A stretch of DNA of 64,000 bases from Gimesia benthica (GTDB lineage: Bacteria > Planctomycetota > Planctomycetia > Planctomycetales > Planctomycetaceae): NCBI RefSeq assembly GCF_009720525.1, contig NZ_CP043930.1:4000501-4064500 (forward strand). Direction: 5' to 3'. The notes beneath the pieces are model-generated. The model worked only from the letters and a program-made list of their open reading frames with translations, had not been told where the DNA came from and searched no databases. Of the stretch, positions 53,308 to 62,845 are shown piece after piece (within the stretch, counting starts at the first letter, position 1; each line of letters opens with the position of its first letter). Both the position numbers and the translations under genes were made by a program.

Positions 53308-53991
53308 CTAAAGTAAAACCTGGCTGTGCTTTCTCACGGCCAAGACAATCCCACCTTTCACCATCGCGGCTTGCTTGTCATCTATCAGTTCCACGCCCTC
53401 TGTATTTGAAGTGTGGATAATTTCCCCGAACTGAGAGAACAGCCCTTTGAACTCCGACAGGCGACAGTCAAACACACTGTCCGCCGGCTTGTTTCCGGAG
53501 AAGTCCGTCCGGATCTGCAGCACGAACGTGCCTCCCGGCTTCAGGAATTCAAACAGCTTGCCGGTTTCTTCGTCGATGTCGATCCCCATGCGGGAAATGC
53601 CGCTCAGCTCGTAGTGATACCAGCTCATTCCCCGCACGAAAATCAGGTCGAAGTACCCGTGATCGAAGAACACCCCCAGATCCAGGGCGTTGGCGGCGAT
53701 GAATGTCGCACCAGAACCCCTCTCCTTCGCCGCCTCGATGCCTTTCTCGGAAAAGTCGACGCCGTACACGTCCATCCCGAACGAGGCCAGCAGAGCGGAA
53801 TGGTGGCCTTCACCACACCCCAGTTCTAACACCCGGTCTCCGGGAGTCAACCCGAACCGGAACACGATGCTTTCCTGCAGCCATCGCGTCACTTTGTCCG
53901 TGTCGTACTTCCAGCCGTTGCCTGATCCATATTTATGGTCATAGAATGACGAATTGCGGGTTCTGCTGTGATTGATCTCGTTTGGCATCAT
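53308..53991 (-). CDS. class I SAM-dependent methyltransferase
   Basis: 227 residues. The SAM site is VLELGCGEGHHSALLASFG (about 55-73), preceded by SIVFRFGLTPGDR, followed by DVYGVDFSEKGIEAAK and ANALDLGVFF. The ATG overlaps the TGA of the glycosyltransferase gene (ATGA), so it is translated with it. The pair sits at the downstream end of the tail cluster. It could methylate a sugar added by the glycosyltransferase, but that is inference. Substrate unknown. Confidence 0.85.
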   Translation of the reverse strand: MMPNEINHSRTRNSSFYDHKYGSGNGWKYDTDKVTRWLQESIVFRFGLTPGDRVLELGCGEGHHSALLASFGMDVYGVDFSEKGIEAAKERGSGATFIAANALDLGVFFDHGYFDLIFVRGMSWYHYELSGISRMGIDIDEETGKLFEFLKPGGTFVLQIRTDFSGNKPADSVFDCRLSEFKGLFSQFGEIIHTSNTEGVELIDDKQAAMVKGGIVLAVRKHSQVLL

Positions 53992-55961
53992 TTCCCCTTC
54001 AGGACTTCAAGTTGTTTATCATTTCGATGTTTGGCTAAACCACCGATAGAGTGATCCGGTCCCAGCTTCTGCCGTTCAATACTCTCAACGGTCCACTGCT
54101 TGATCTGTTCGCGGAAGTCCGATCCGTGCCCGCTGGTCACCTGGTCGTTTGAGAGCGACGGATTGTGGAGTCTTCTCAGCGCGACTACATCGCTCAGGGC
54201 TGCCACTCTGAATCCTGCCAGAATCGCCCGCTCATAGAACTCACTGTCAGCCCCTGCCTTCCAGGGAGCCATGCCGTTGCAACTTTCGTAGACAGACTTG
54301 CTGATCAGAGCTGTTGAATTGACGATATTCCCCGAAGGACTGCCGAACCGCACGATCCCCGAGTAATGATAGGGCTTCATCGAGAGTGCGTTCTTCATTC
54401 TTCGGTTGCCATCGTCGTAAGTGACAAACTGTTCCATCGCACCGCCGACAATCTGGTAGCCGCGACCGATGGCCTGAAAACTCTTATAGAACCGCATGGG
54501 GAGTGAGATGTCGTCTGAGTCCTGGTTCGCAAAGTAACCGTGTTCCAGGTGGTCGAACAGGCGGTTTAGCGTGACGTATGGCCCCACGGGGCCGTCGGCG
54601 TTTTTATAAAGCCTGACGTTACCCAGTCGGGAGTATTCCCAGCCGACAGGGTCCGACTCCATCCCGTCGTTGATTAAGTGGATTGTTGTCTCGGCAAAGT
54701 TCTGATTGAGAACCGACTTGATCGAGTCTTCCAGGTAGTGATAGTTCGGCTGGTTGTATGGCAGGATCACATCACAAGAGAATGTCTCCCGTTGTTTTTT
54801 CGGTTCGATATTCGCGGTGATTGTGGGGATCAGTTTCGGGGGAGCCTGCCTCTGAAGACCAGATCTCGCATTGCTCTCTGATCTAGCTCCGGTTCGGGAC
54901 TCGAAGAAATGCCGAGCGACTTTCATAACTTCGGAAACACCAGCGACAGCAGACCAGGTGAGTGGCTTGCTGGGGGTGCTGTCGATGTGCTTTTGAAAAT
55001 CAAAGCCTGCCTTTTTCAGGGCCTCGTATCGGCTCACCTGCTGGCGGTCACCGTGATCGCCGTGATAAAGGTGTCGCACCACTCCGGGAACGCTGTCGAT
55101 TTTGAGCCCGCTTGTCTCCCAACGTCGCATCATCACGCTGTCACCGCCGCCGAGAATATTCTCTTCGTGGAATCCGTCCTTCCCAAGGATGGACCGCCGA
55201 AACGCCACCGCACCGCCCGGCATTCCCGGCCTGCCTTTCAATGATCTTGCGAAACTCGGGTAAGACTTTTCGACACTCCCTGTCTCGGTTTCATATTCGA
55301 CCGAATCGAAGCATTGAACGACATCGGCGGTCTGCAGTCTCCGAAGTGTGTCGAGAAACCAGTTGCGGTTCCGAAAGATCAGGTCGGCATCGACCACCGC
55401 TACCGCATCGACCGACTCCGGTAGTTGCTCGATTGCGATATTCAACAGCCGTTCTTTCTGCCAGATGAAACGCGCGGATTCGTCGCCGCTGATCTTGATC
55501 GAATCGTCAAACAGAAACTCACCATCAAACGACAGCTCGCAGAACTGCACCGGAACGTTGATCGATTCACGGAAGCGACTCGCATTATCCGCCACTCTGG
55601 GATCGGATAGAGGATTGAAGTAGCAAGTGATAACCACGAGGTTCTGAACCTGCTGTCGCCTGACTTCAGCTCTCTCAGGGCGTTGCGGCCGCTGCGGCTC
55701 CGGAGCAGGGCGAGCAGGTACTGGCGGTGGTGCGTTCCCTTCCCATACCGGGCAGCTGTTGCTCTGCGGTTTTGCGAAATCGGTACAGTTCGACCCGTGC
55801 GTCAGGCATCGCTGCCCGCTCCGCCTGGGACAATTATTACAAGCGAAGATTCGCTCGCTGAATTGTGCCGCCGCTACTTCACTGTTATCAAATCGCCGAA
55901 ACTGATTCAGGGCATGTAGGATGCCCGCGTCTTGTTGCATCGTCTGGGGTTTCTTTTTCAA
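53988..55961 (-). CDS. two-domain glycosyltransferase with a Cys-rich N-terminus
   Basis: 657 residues. The N-terminal part (about 25-75) has CNNCPRRSGQRCLTHG, then NCTDFAKPQSNSCPVW, a possible metal-binding cluster. A first GT-A-like domain (about 100-310) holds VITCYFNPLSDPR and VAVVDADLIF (DxD). A second (about 395-640) holds DVILPYNQPNYHYLEDSIKS and FANQDSDDISLPMR. Both look like family GT2 nucleotide-sugar transferases. It is encoded in the tail cluster, so it may glycosylate a virion protein or host surface. Pairs with the downstream methyltransferase. Confidence 0.85.
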   Translation of the reverse strand: MKKKPQTMQQDAGILHALNQFRRFDNSEVAAAQFSERIFACNNCPRRSGQRCLTHGSNCTDFAKPQSNSCPVWEGNAPPPVPARPAPEPQRPQRPERAEVRRQQVQNLVVITCYFNPLSDPRVADNASRFRESINVPVQFCELSFDGEFLFDDSIKISGDESARFIWQKERLLNIAIEQLPESVDAVAVVDADLIFRNRNWFLDTLRRLQTADVVQCFDSVEYETETGSVEKSYPSFARSLKGRPGMPGGAVAFRRSILGKDGFHEENILGGGDSVMMRRWETSGLKIDSVPGVVRHLYHGDHGDRQQVSRYEALKKAGFDFQKHIDSTPSKPLTWSAVAGVSEVMKVARHFFESRTGARSESNARSGLQRQAPPKLIPTITANIEPKKQRETFSCDVILPYNQPNYHYLEDSIKSVLNQNFAETTIHLINDGMESDPVGWEYSRLGNVRLYKNADGPVGPYVTLNRLFDHLEHGYFANQDSDDISLPMRFYKSFQAIGRGYQIVGGAMEQFVTYDDGNRRMKNALSMKPYHYSGIVRFGSPSGNIVNSTALISKSVYESCNGMAPWKAGADSEFYERAILAGFRVAALSDVVALRRLHNPSLSNDQVTSGHGSDFREQIKQWTVESIERQKLGPDHSIGGLAKHRNDKQLEVLKGK

Positions 55962-55968
55962 AATGTAT

Positions 55969-57762
55969 TTAGTAAACAGACTCTCGTGTCGGCTCGCCGT
56001 TCATGTCGAGCCAGAACTCTCGATTTTCAATCTCGGTCACAACATAGCCGCCACCTCTGACCCACGACGCCACGCCGAACGAGCCCGCCGCGACGTGCTG
56101 AAAAACATTGGCAGTCGCCTGATTGATAATACCATGGTCGTTCTTATGATCCGCGTGCGACTGCCCCGTGTGAAGGTGTCCCCAAACACCGTAGTAGCCC
56201 CACGTTTCGCCGTCGGCGTTGAGACCGTTTGTGTCGAACCCGGCGGGATCGTAGCCGTTCACATCGAAGCCGTATTGATTGTAACCGTGCTGGTTGTACC
56301 TGATTTCGTATGGGAGCCCTGTGGCCGGGTTTACTAACGATTCACCAACAACGGTGCCGGAGTCATCCCGATCAAAGGGGCCGTCTAACAGGTAGGTGTA
56401 ATTCCCATAGGGACCGTAGTATCCGTCGTAAATGCTGCCGCGACCCCACCCGAAACCATCCCAGTAGCTGCCTCCAAAGTAACCGAAGGGGCCGCCGCCA
56501 TAGCCACCGTAATAACCGTAGCCACCACCGGGGTAGTATCCCCAGCCGTAGCCCCAAAAACCGGCGGCGTACCCGAACCCGTAACCGTACCACATCTGGT
56601 CGCGGGTCATCGGACGCGAAGCCTGTGTTATCTGCACCGAGTGAGTGCCGGGGAGAATCCGATAGTCGTACTCAATCAGGTCCTGTTGCGTGATCGGCGG
56701 GATCTCTGGGACACCTCCCAGCAGGTTTACCGGCGGCGTGCCTACGGTGACCACTCGCTGCCAGTGGAGCGGAGGAACGCGAATTCCTGCCAGATCGCCG
56801 ACAAACTCGATAATGAATCGGCCTGTCAGCGGCCCCGGCGTGTGGATCGCGACGTTATCATCTCCCACCCAGGGTAGAGCCTCAAGGGCCGCCTTGATAT
56901 CACTGCCATCTGTCGTGATGATGAACGGCCCGACCGTGTTGCCGTAGCCGTCTGTGATCGAGAAAGCGTACTCGTGGCCGAACACCCCCGAGAAGTCGAG
57001 CAGAAACTTATGATTCCAGTCGGGGCTGGCCGGGTCGACGTACTCCAGCAGTTCGACTGATACGACTCCTTCCTGAAACGTCTGATTCGTGACCGCCTCT
57101 TTGGTCAGGAAGATCACACTCGGCGACGGGTCCTGCTCAGCAGGTGTGATCATCGCGAGCAGATTTTTCGTGGGGTCCTCATCATCAGGTTTCCCCTTAG
57201 TCTTCTCACCGGTGTGATACTTATAGATGCCCGATGCGTTCCACGCTGGTGCTTGACTCTGGCTGACCTGAGCATCAGGGAGCTTCAGGTGCCCCTTCGG
57301 GTCGCCGATCAGACGCTGCAGCACACCTCTGCCGAACAGATTTTCATAGAGATCCAGCATCGCGTCCGACAGGTCGGACTTCTCCGGCCTGATGTACCTG
57401 CCGTGAATCTTCGACATGTCGGTCAACTCTCCCTCGAAGCGGCAGAGGCAGGGAGGGAACGTCAGTCGCCCCTGGTATCCTTTTGGAATCACCTTCGGTC
57501 CAGTGAATGCGTAATTCCGTCTTGCTGTGACATACCGCGCTTCGCCGCTGCTCTGACCAGGGACGTATCCGCCGACAGGTAGCCGTACTTCCAGCACGAA
57601 ATGATCGGCGTTGAAGGTTCGTACCCCGACAATCTCGACCAGACTGTGGTCCGGGATGATCAGATCAATGTCGTCGCGGCGGTCGTCCTTCTCTTCGTAG
57701 TCATCGCCGACGTTCAGGCAGGTAAACCATAGACCCGGTGACTCCTTTGCTGAATTCCACAT
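55969..57762 (-). CDS. hypothetical Gly/Tyr-rich tail-region protein
   Basis: 597 residues. The N-terminal 130 residues (DLIIPDHSLVEIVGVRTF, GRLTFPPCLCRFEGELTD) form a soluble domain. One repeat of the type seen in the 973-residue protein follows (FIITTDGSDIKAALEALP, about 282-300). Residues about 395-460 are almost only G, Y, F and W. Then come five-residue units such as YNQYGFDVNGYDPAGFDTNG, ending with NADGETWGYYGVWG. The C-terminus has HADHKNDHG and a beta part. It is likely a virion surface protein; the exact position is not known. Confidence 0.7.
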   Translation of the reverse strand: MWNSAKESPGLWFTCLNVGDDYEEKDDRRDDIDLIIPDHSLVEIVGVRTFNADHFVLEVRLPVGGYVPGQSSGEARYVTARRNYAFTGPKVIPKGYQGRLTFPPCLCRFEGELTDMSKIHGRYIRPEKSDLSDAMLDLYENLFGRGVLQRLIGDPKGHLKLPDAQVSQSQAPAWNASGIYKYHTGEKTKGKPDDEDPTKNLLAMITPAEQDPSPSVIFLTKEAVTNQTFQEGVVSVELLEYVDPASPDWNHKFLLDFSGVFGHEYAFSITDGYGNTVGPFIITTDGSDIKAALEALPWVGDDNVAIHTPGPLTGRFIIEFVGDLAGIRVPPLHWQRVVTVGTPPVNLLGGVPEIPPITQQDLIEYDYRILPGTHSVQITQASRPMTRDQMWYGYGFGYAAGFWGYGWGYYPGGGYGYYGGYGGGPFGYFGGSYWDGFGWGRGSIYDGYYGPYGNYTYLLDGPFDRDDSGTVVGESLVNPATGLPYEIRYNQHGYNQYGFDVNGYDPAGFDTNGLNADGETWGYYGVWGHLHTGQSHADHKNDHGIINQATANVFQHVAAGSFGVASWVRGGGYVVTEIENREFWLDMNGEPTRESVY

Positions 57763-57764
57763 TG

Positions 57765-59900
57765 TTAGGCCTCCGGGTTGACTTGCTGGGTTTTGTCGAT
57801 TTTCTGGCCACGCTCTTTGATCATCTCTTTCAGGGCGTTTCTACGCTGCCGCTCGTCAAAGCTCGGCACGACTGGATTCACTTCTGAGTTACGGGAAACC
57901 GTCGTCGTCATGCCGCCTGTTGTGTTACGCGAGATTGTCACCTGGTGAATCGCTCCATCGAGATTGATTTTCTTGAGCCCGGCATACACACCGGATCCGG
58001 ATCCCTTGGTGATGATTCGCAGATTTTCAACGTCGATCACGGCGAGTGCCTGTTTCTCAAGCTCTTCGGTTTTGACATTGTCAACGACCTCGACGAACGA
58101 ATAGGTCGGAACGCCGTTCCGATCCTTGATCGTATAACGGGCCTGATATGCCTGTACGATCTCGTTTTTCACGATCAACTTTGTGTCGGTTCCAATGGGC
58201 ACCTTCCTCGGTTGATCCTTCAGATTGCCAGGGAGCTTCGCGGGAGTCGTGCGGTGCTTTTTGTCGAGTTCTTCTCTGTATTCAAACCGGGCTGGTTCGC
58301 CGACAGTGTTTTTCAGTGGGGTGGCCAGTTGGATGTACAGTTCTGCGAAGTAGGGTAGCGATTCCTTATCGGACTTCTTCTTCCCGACTTTGATCACTGT
58401 CGGAATCATGCGATACATCGGCTCGCTAAACTGAATGATCCCCAGATCCGGTACGATCTCGAACTTGCCGCCGTCGACACTCTGGATCGGATTTGACGGG
58501 TCGTCGGTGTTGCTGACTTTGTTTGTGTTGTAATAAAAACCAGCCATCTCGGCAGGCTTGCGAATCAGCTTCCCGGTATAGGAATCAACGGTCAGTTCCG
58601 CCCGTGTCTTAAAGCAGGGGAGCACTTGCTCGAACTCTTCGAGCCTGTAGTCGCCGAGCTTTCCGGTGCGGGGATCTTTTTTCTGTGGTCCCGGGATAAC
58701 TGGCTCCGACTTCAGGAACAGTTCTCGCTTGGCTTCTTCATATTTTATGAGCAGATCGTCATACTTCTTGTCGCCTGGTCTCAGACCCTCATTGACTTTT
58801 TCGGCTAATTCGACACCGATTTTGTCGTATTTCTTGCGAAGGAATTCATCTTCCTTCGTGCCGAGTGGATAACTCAGACGGAATGACCGATAGACAGTCT
58901 GTTGCGCCAAGCTGTACTGTTCTTTCTTTTTGCGGTACTCGTCTTTATCAACGGGTACACCGTCAGCCTTCTGATCTTCAATATCCTGATAGCTGGCAAG
59001 AATGCCATCGAACACCCCCGGCTCTGTGAGACGCCAGTCAGGTTGCTTTGTGTCTTTGTTTTTTGGGACATAGCTCAGGTGGTAGACTGGACGCCACATC
59101 CCGTCGATATCCAGTCCAACTGCTTCCAGCGACCAGATCGTTTCGTGCATCGTGATACCACCGACAACAGTCACAGAGTTTGAGACCTCCGGCAGATCAG
59201 CTTCAAAGCCACCCGACAGCAGATCATCCGTCGACAGCAGTGCCCCCTCGCCGTATTTCTCGATCGATACCGTGTCGTCCCACTTCAGGCAGACACGAAA
59301 ACCCAGTGACGTGACGAGATCATTCAGAGCCTGTGCCGGTGGAATACGGTCCCAGTGGACTTCGGGGCGTATTTTTTTGCGGTACTTGAGCTTTTTATTG
59401 TCCTCCAGCTGGTCGAGAGCCTTGGTGTTGTATTTCTTCTCTCCCATCGCTTCGAGGCACATTTCTGCAAGCTGACGGACTGTCCGCTCTTTGCGGATCT
59501 CGATCACACCATTTTTCTTCATGTTCCAGTGGCCGGAGAAACTACCGAACTTCCACTTCCAGCGGCGGTCAAATACTGGGATCGTCCATATCTCCGAAGA
59601 TCCAGAACGGCGGAAATTCGCTCGGTCGGGGCGGCACCCTTGAATCAGAATTTGCGTGGTTTTCGTCGAACGGTTTCCCAGTGAATTGACCTCGACAGAT
59701 TGAGCCTCAAATTGAAACAGCAGATACCCATCCGGTTCGATGGGTGTGTAATCTGGGTCGGATGGGTCCAGTGTCTGCGGTGCCATCTGTATCTGACAGA
59801 TATCGGGCGTAATACCATGAGAGCGGGAATAACTCGCACTCACAATTTGCTTGATGCCCGGATAGTAAACCGAGCCGACCCCTTCGTGAATTTCACTCAT
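57765..59900 (-). CDS. hypothetical tail / hub-like protein, 711 residues
   Basis: The start SVYYPGIKQIVSASYSRSHG and the region PEVHWDRIPPAQALNDLVTS then LGFRVCLKWDDTVSIEKYGE recall tail-hub or late-control-type proteins of phages, but I make no firm match. A long charged helical centre (about 300-400) separates beta-rich ends. No signal or membrane segment is visible. Position and size suggest a baseplate or hub part. Confidence 0.55.
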   Translation of the reverse strand: MSEIHEGVGSVYYPGIKQIVSASYSRSHGITPDICQIQMAPQTLDPSDPDYTPIEPDGYLLFQFEAQSVEVNSLGNRSTKTTQILIQGCRPDRANFRRSGSSEIWTIPVFDRRWKWKFGSFSGHWNMKKNGVIEIRKERTVRQLAEMCLEAMGEKKYNTKALDQLEDNKKLKYRKKIRPEVHWDRIPPAQALNDLVTSLGFRVCLKWDDTVSIEKYGEGALLSTDDLLSGGFEADLPEVSNSVTVVGGITMHETIWSLEAVGLDIDGMWRPVYHLSYVPKNKDTKQPDWRLTEPGVFDGILASYQDIEDQKADGVPVDKDEYRKKKEQYSLAQQTVYRSFRLSYPLGTKEDEFLRKKYDKIGVELAEKVNEGLRPGDKKYDDLLIKYEEAKRELFLKSEPVIPGPQKKDPRTGKLGDYRLEEFEQVLPCFKTRAELTVDSYTGKLIRKPAEMAGFYYNTNKVSNTDDPSNPIQSVDGGKFEIVPDLGIIQFSEPMYRMIPTVIKVGKKKSDKESLPYFAELYIQLATPLKNTVGEPARFEYREELDKKHRTTPAKLPGNLKDQPRKVPIGTDTKLIVKNEIVQAYQARYTIKDRNGVPTYSFVEVVDNVKTEELEKQALAVIDVENLRIITKGSGSGVYAGLKKINLDGAIHQVTISRNTTGGMTTTVSRNSEVNPVVPSFDERQRRNALKEMIKERGQKIDKTQQVNPEA

Positions 59901-59908
59901 GACGCCCC

Positions 59909-62830
59909 TTATGTTGTTGTACTAAAGGTCAGCTTGAAGTCCTTGCCCATGTGCAGAGTGCTCATGTCACCACAGTTGTGCAGTTGGATGACTGGACTGG
60001 TGATACAACCGGATTCATCGAAGACTTCCGAATCGTCGCTATACTTGTTGATCACAGTGACGTCCTTCGGACGGGCATCCTGATCGAAGACCAGCACCGC
60101 ATCCCCTGACAAGTTGACCGCTGCGAGTGTGCCGGTGGAGTTGTAATTCACCATCCCCGCAAGAATATTAAGTACCGAGTGTGCTCCGTCATGAATGGTG
60201 GTAGTGCCGGCGGTCTGCTGGAATGTTGTGGTTTCCGAGTTGATGTCGAGCACACCACCCGTTTTGGTGATGTTCGTGACGGTCACCCCGGCCCCGAGAT
60301 ATACCGTCGTATCGTCGGTCGCGTCGTCGAAGAACGCCTGGCGTAATGTGGCGACTGTAGAGACTTCTGTCGGGTAGTAGGCGACTCCCAACTCCCCGCG
60401 GTTGACGTTGATCACGTTGCTGGGGTGTGTCCCCATGAGAAGAATCGGCGGGGTGTTGCCGTCCGGGCTATCACCGGAGTTGGTGATCAGAACAGTTGAT
60501 TGAACCGAACCGAGATCGATCTTGATTCGCTCCGAGCCGTCCCCCTCTTTTTCACCGATAAACAGTTCTGTTGCACCGACCTTGAGATAAGTCTCACGGT
60601 ATTCAAAGTAAGAACTCCCGGTGCCACCGTCGGTGTTGATCCGTGGGAGCCCGATGGTACCGGTGTAGGTCTGTTCGATGTGCAGTTCTGTCAAAGTGAC
60701 GGCTGATTGATCCAGTCCGTACAGAATATCGACGTCGCTGTCTGCAATGTAGGGCGTATCGCTGTTGACGGGCACTGTGTTCGTGCTCCAGTTGGCAGCA
60801 ACGTCCCAGCAGTTCGGGCCAGAGTTCGGAGTTGTGGTCGACTGTGAGAGTGGAGTGACGGTTGTTTCTAAGGTTCCCGTCGGGGCGGTAACCCCCTTCG
60901 TGGTCTCCGAGACCGATATCACCAGACTTGACGTGTCGATCTGCAGCGACTCGACGTTCGTCAGGGCCAGCGTTCCGATGAATTCAACGACCAGCGCGGT
61001 TCCCGGCCAGTCGCCGCCTGTCACACTGACGTTTCCTGAACCGATGGTCGAGATGGATTCAAGCAGAGCCTCAGCTTCAGCTGCTGTTGCGTCGTATGGA
61101 ATGTCGACTCCGACTCCCTGGTAACTCACATTCACACTTCCAGAAGTAGGAGAACCCGTTAGAGCGAGTGTCTGCACTTCATTGCTGCCGTCTGATGGGA
61201 ACGGGTAATCTTCACCCGAACCGCTTGCGTAAATTGTTCGCGATTCCGAGAGAGTGAGGGCATCGTTAAAAATGCCCACACTATCGATGTACCCTGAAAG
61301 CTGCTGAACCGACTGTGTCAAAACAGAGAGGTAACGTATTGAACTTGCCGCAGCTGCGCCGACAGTGAGACCGGTTGCACTCTCAAGAGCTCCCCCGTTG
61401 ATTCCGATGCTTAAGGTGGTGTTGTCAGGGTCCCAGATCGCGGTGACGAGATTCCAGGTGTTAAGAGCCAACGTTCCTGTAGTGGTCTTTGTGTGGAACC
61501 CACCAGACTTGAGTACATCAAACTTCACATATCCGCTGGGTTCCATCGTTAAGGAGAAGTCATAATTAGAATCTAAAGTTGACGGATAGCTCGAACCGTC
61601 GTTTTTGGTTGAGTGCTTGATCACAAGAACAGACCTCGAACCGAGTGAGGACGGTTTCACCCAACAAGTGATTGTGAACGGCTCATCTTCATCAAACTTC
61701 CCAACTGTCGAATCGTGGACAGTGTAGGCATAAGATCCACCTTGAATGCATTTTTCGTCGATCCCGCCAGTGATATGGAACGACGAAGAGGAAGTGGAGT
61801 AGCTTGCTGTTGCACCCCTTAGAACTGAAGCAGCTATCTCATCAGAGAACGGGTAGTAGTTATTCCCGCTCACAACGGAATCTTCGTTGAAAGTCCAGAA
61901 GTAGACCGTCTTGTCTTCCAGGTTGCTGCCACCGGCCGTTGTCTCCGTCACGGTCCCGGTAACCCCGGTCAGGCTGGAAGAATCCACTTCAAGCAGTGCG
62001 ACATCTGCATATCCGAGATTGTCCTGAAACGTCACGGTAACGTCGGTTCCCGGAAGTGCCCCACCTGAACAAGAGACCGACCCTGTCGGGATGGTTCCCA
62101 GTGCTTCGAGAGCGGTTTCAATCGTAGCGGCACTCGCGTTGTAGGCGATGTTGCCCGTCCACTGCCCACCGTACCCAAGCCGGAAAGTCCCACCCGTAGG
62201 GTTGTTTGGGCTGGTGATTGTCTGGACTTCATTGACTCCACCGGTCAGACCAGATACGTCAATGGTCATGATCGAGACGTTCGTCCCGGCCAGCGTCCCG
62301 ATGAATTCCACGGTCCACGGTCCACCTGCTGAACCGGTCACTGTGAAGTCTCCAGAGCTGTAACTTGCCAGCCCTTCGAGCGCTGACTCAACAGTCGCCG
62401 CCGATGCGTTGTAAGCGATAGGGGTTGTGGTTTCGTCGTTGAAGGTCAGGGTGAAAGTACCCCCCGTCGCTGCGGTTCCCCCGAGTGTGATGACCTGTTT
62501 TTCATTGTTACCTGATCCGATCGAAGTGGTGACGGCGAACGGCTTACCAGCTGTTCTCGATGTGAGATTAATAGTTCCGTCTTCCTCGTCGTTGGCATCG
62601 GCCCCGACTGAGGCGGTGATCTCCGTGAATTCAGGGATTGTCGAGGCGTTCCAGGCTGCCATCAACTCAGTTACCACGGCGGACTGTGTGGTTCCTGTGA
62701 GCGTCACGGATAGCGTTTTGTGGCCGATGGTGAAAGTAACTGTCTGCCCCGCTTCAATGTCCGTGGGTATAGCGACCGTGTCGATTTGAGCCACAGCGGG
62801 GGCGCCGCCGATCCAAATTGGTGAAGCCAT
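59909..62830 (-). CDS. large tail protein with repeats and a LamG domain
   Basis: 973 residues. At least four related units are visible at about 30-110, 130-215, 215-300 and 580-680: each has a strand, GGTFTLTF or GGTFRLGY, IAYNASAATVE or similar, ALE.L, and GPWTVEF or TDVTVTF with a closing strand. Between them, about 320-560, lies a LamG/ConA-like domain (KTVYFWTFNEDSVVSG, FTITCWVKPSSLGSRS, YIDSVGIFNDALTLSES). LamG binds sugars. The C-terminal part is beta-helical-like. A receptor-binding or fibre-type role is inferred. Confidence 0.75.
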   Translation of the reverse strand: MASPIWIGGAPAVAQIDTVAIPTDIEAGQTVTFTIGHKTLSVTLTGTTQSAVVTELMAAWNASTIPEFTEITASVGADANDEEDGTINLTSRTAGKPFAVTTSIGSGNNEKQVITLGGTAATGGTFTLTFNDETTTPIAYNASAATVESALEGLASYSSGDFTVTGSAGGPWTVEFIGTLAGTNVSIMTIDVSGLTGGVNEVQTITSPNNPTGGTFRLGYGGQWTGNIAYNASAATIETALEALGTIPTGSVSCSGGALPGTDVTVTFQDNLGYADVALLEVDSSSLTGVTGTVTETTAGGSNLEDKTVYFWTFNEDSVVSGNNYYPFSDEIAASVLRGATASYSTSSSSFHITGGIDEKCIQGGSYAYTVHDSTVGKFDEDEPFTITCWVKPSSLGSRSVLVIKHSTKNDGSSYPSTLDSNYDFSLTMEPSGYVKFDVLKSGGFHTKTTTGTLALNTWNLVTAIWDPDNTTLSIGINGGALESATGLTVGAAAASSIRYLSVLTQSVQQLSGYIDSVGIFNDALTLSESRTIYASGSGEDYPFPSDGSNEVQTLALTGSPTSGSVNVSYQGVGVDIPYDATAAEAEALLESISTIGSGNVSVTGGDWPGTALVVEFIGTLALTNVESLQIDTSSLVISVSETTKGVTAPTGTLETTVTPLSQSTTTPNSGPNCWDVAANWSTNTVPVNSDTPYIADSDVDILYGLDQSAVTLTELHIEQTYTGTIGLPRINTDGGTGSSYFEYRETYLKVGATELFIGEKEGDGSERIKIDLGSVQSTVLITNSGDSPDGNTPPILLMGTHPSNVINVNRGELGVAYYPTEVSTVATLRQAFFDDATDDTTVYLGAGVTVTNITKTGGVLDINSETTTFQQTAGTTTIHDGAHSVLNILAGMVNYNSTGTLAAVNLSGDAVLVFDQDARPKDVTVINKYSDDSEVFDESGCITSPVIQLHNCGDMSTLHMGKDFKLTFSTTT

Positions 62831-62845
62831 ATAATCATTCCTTTG

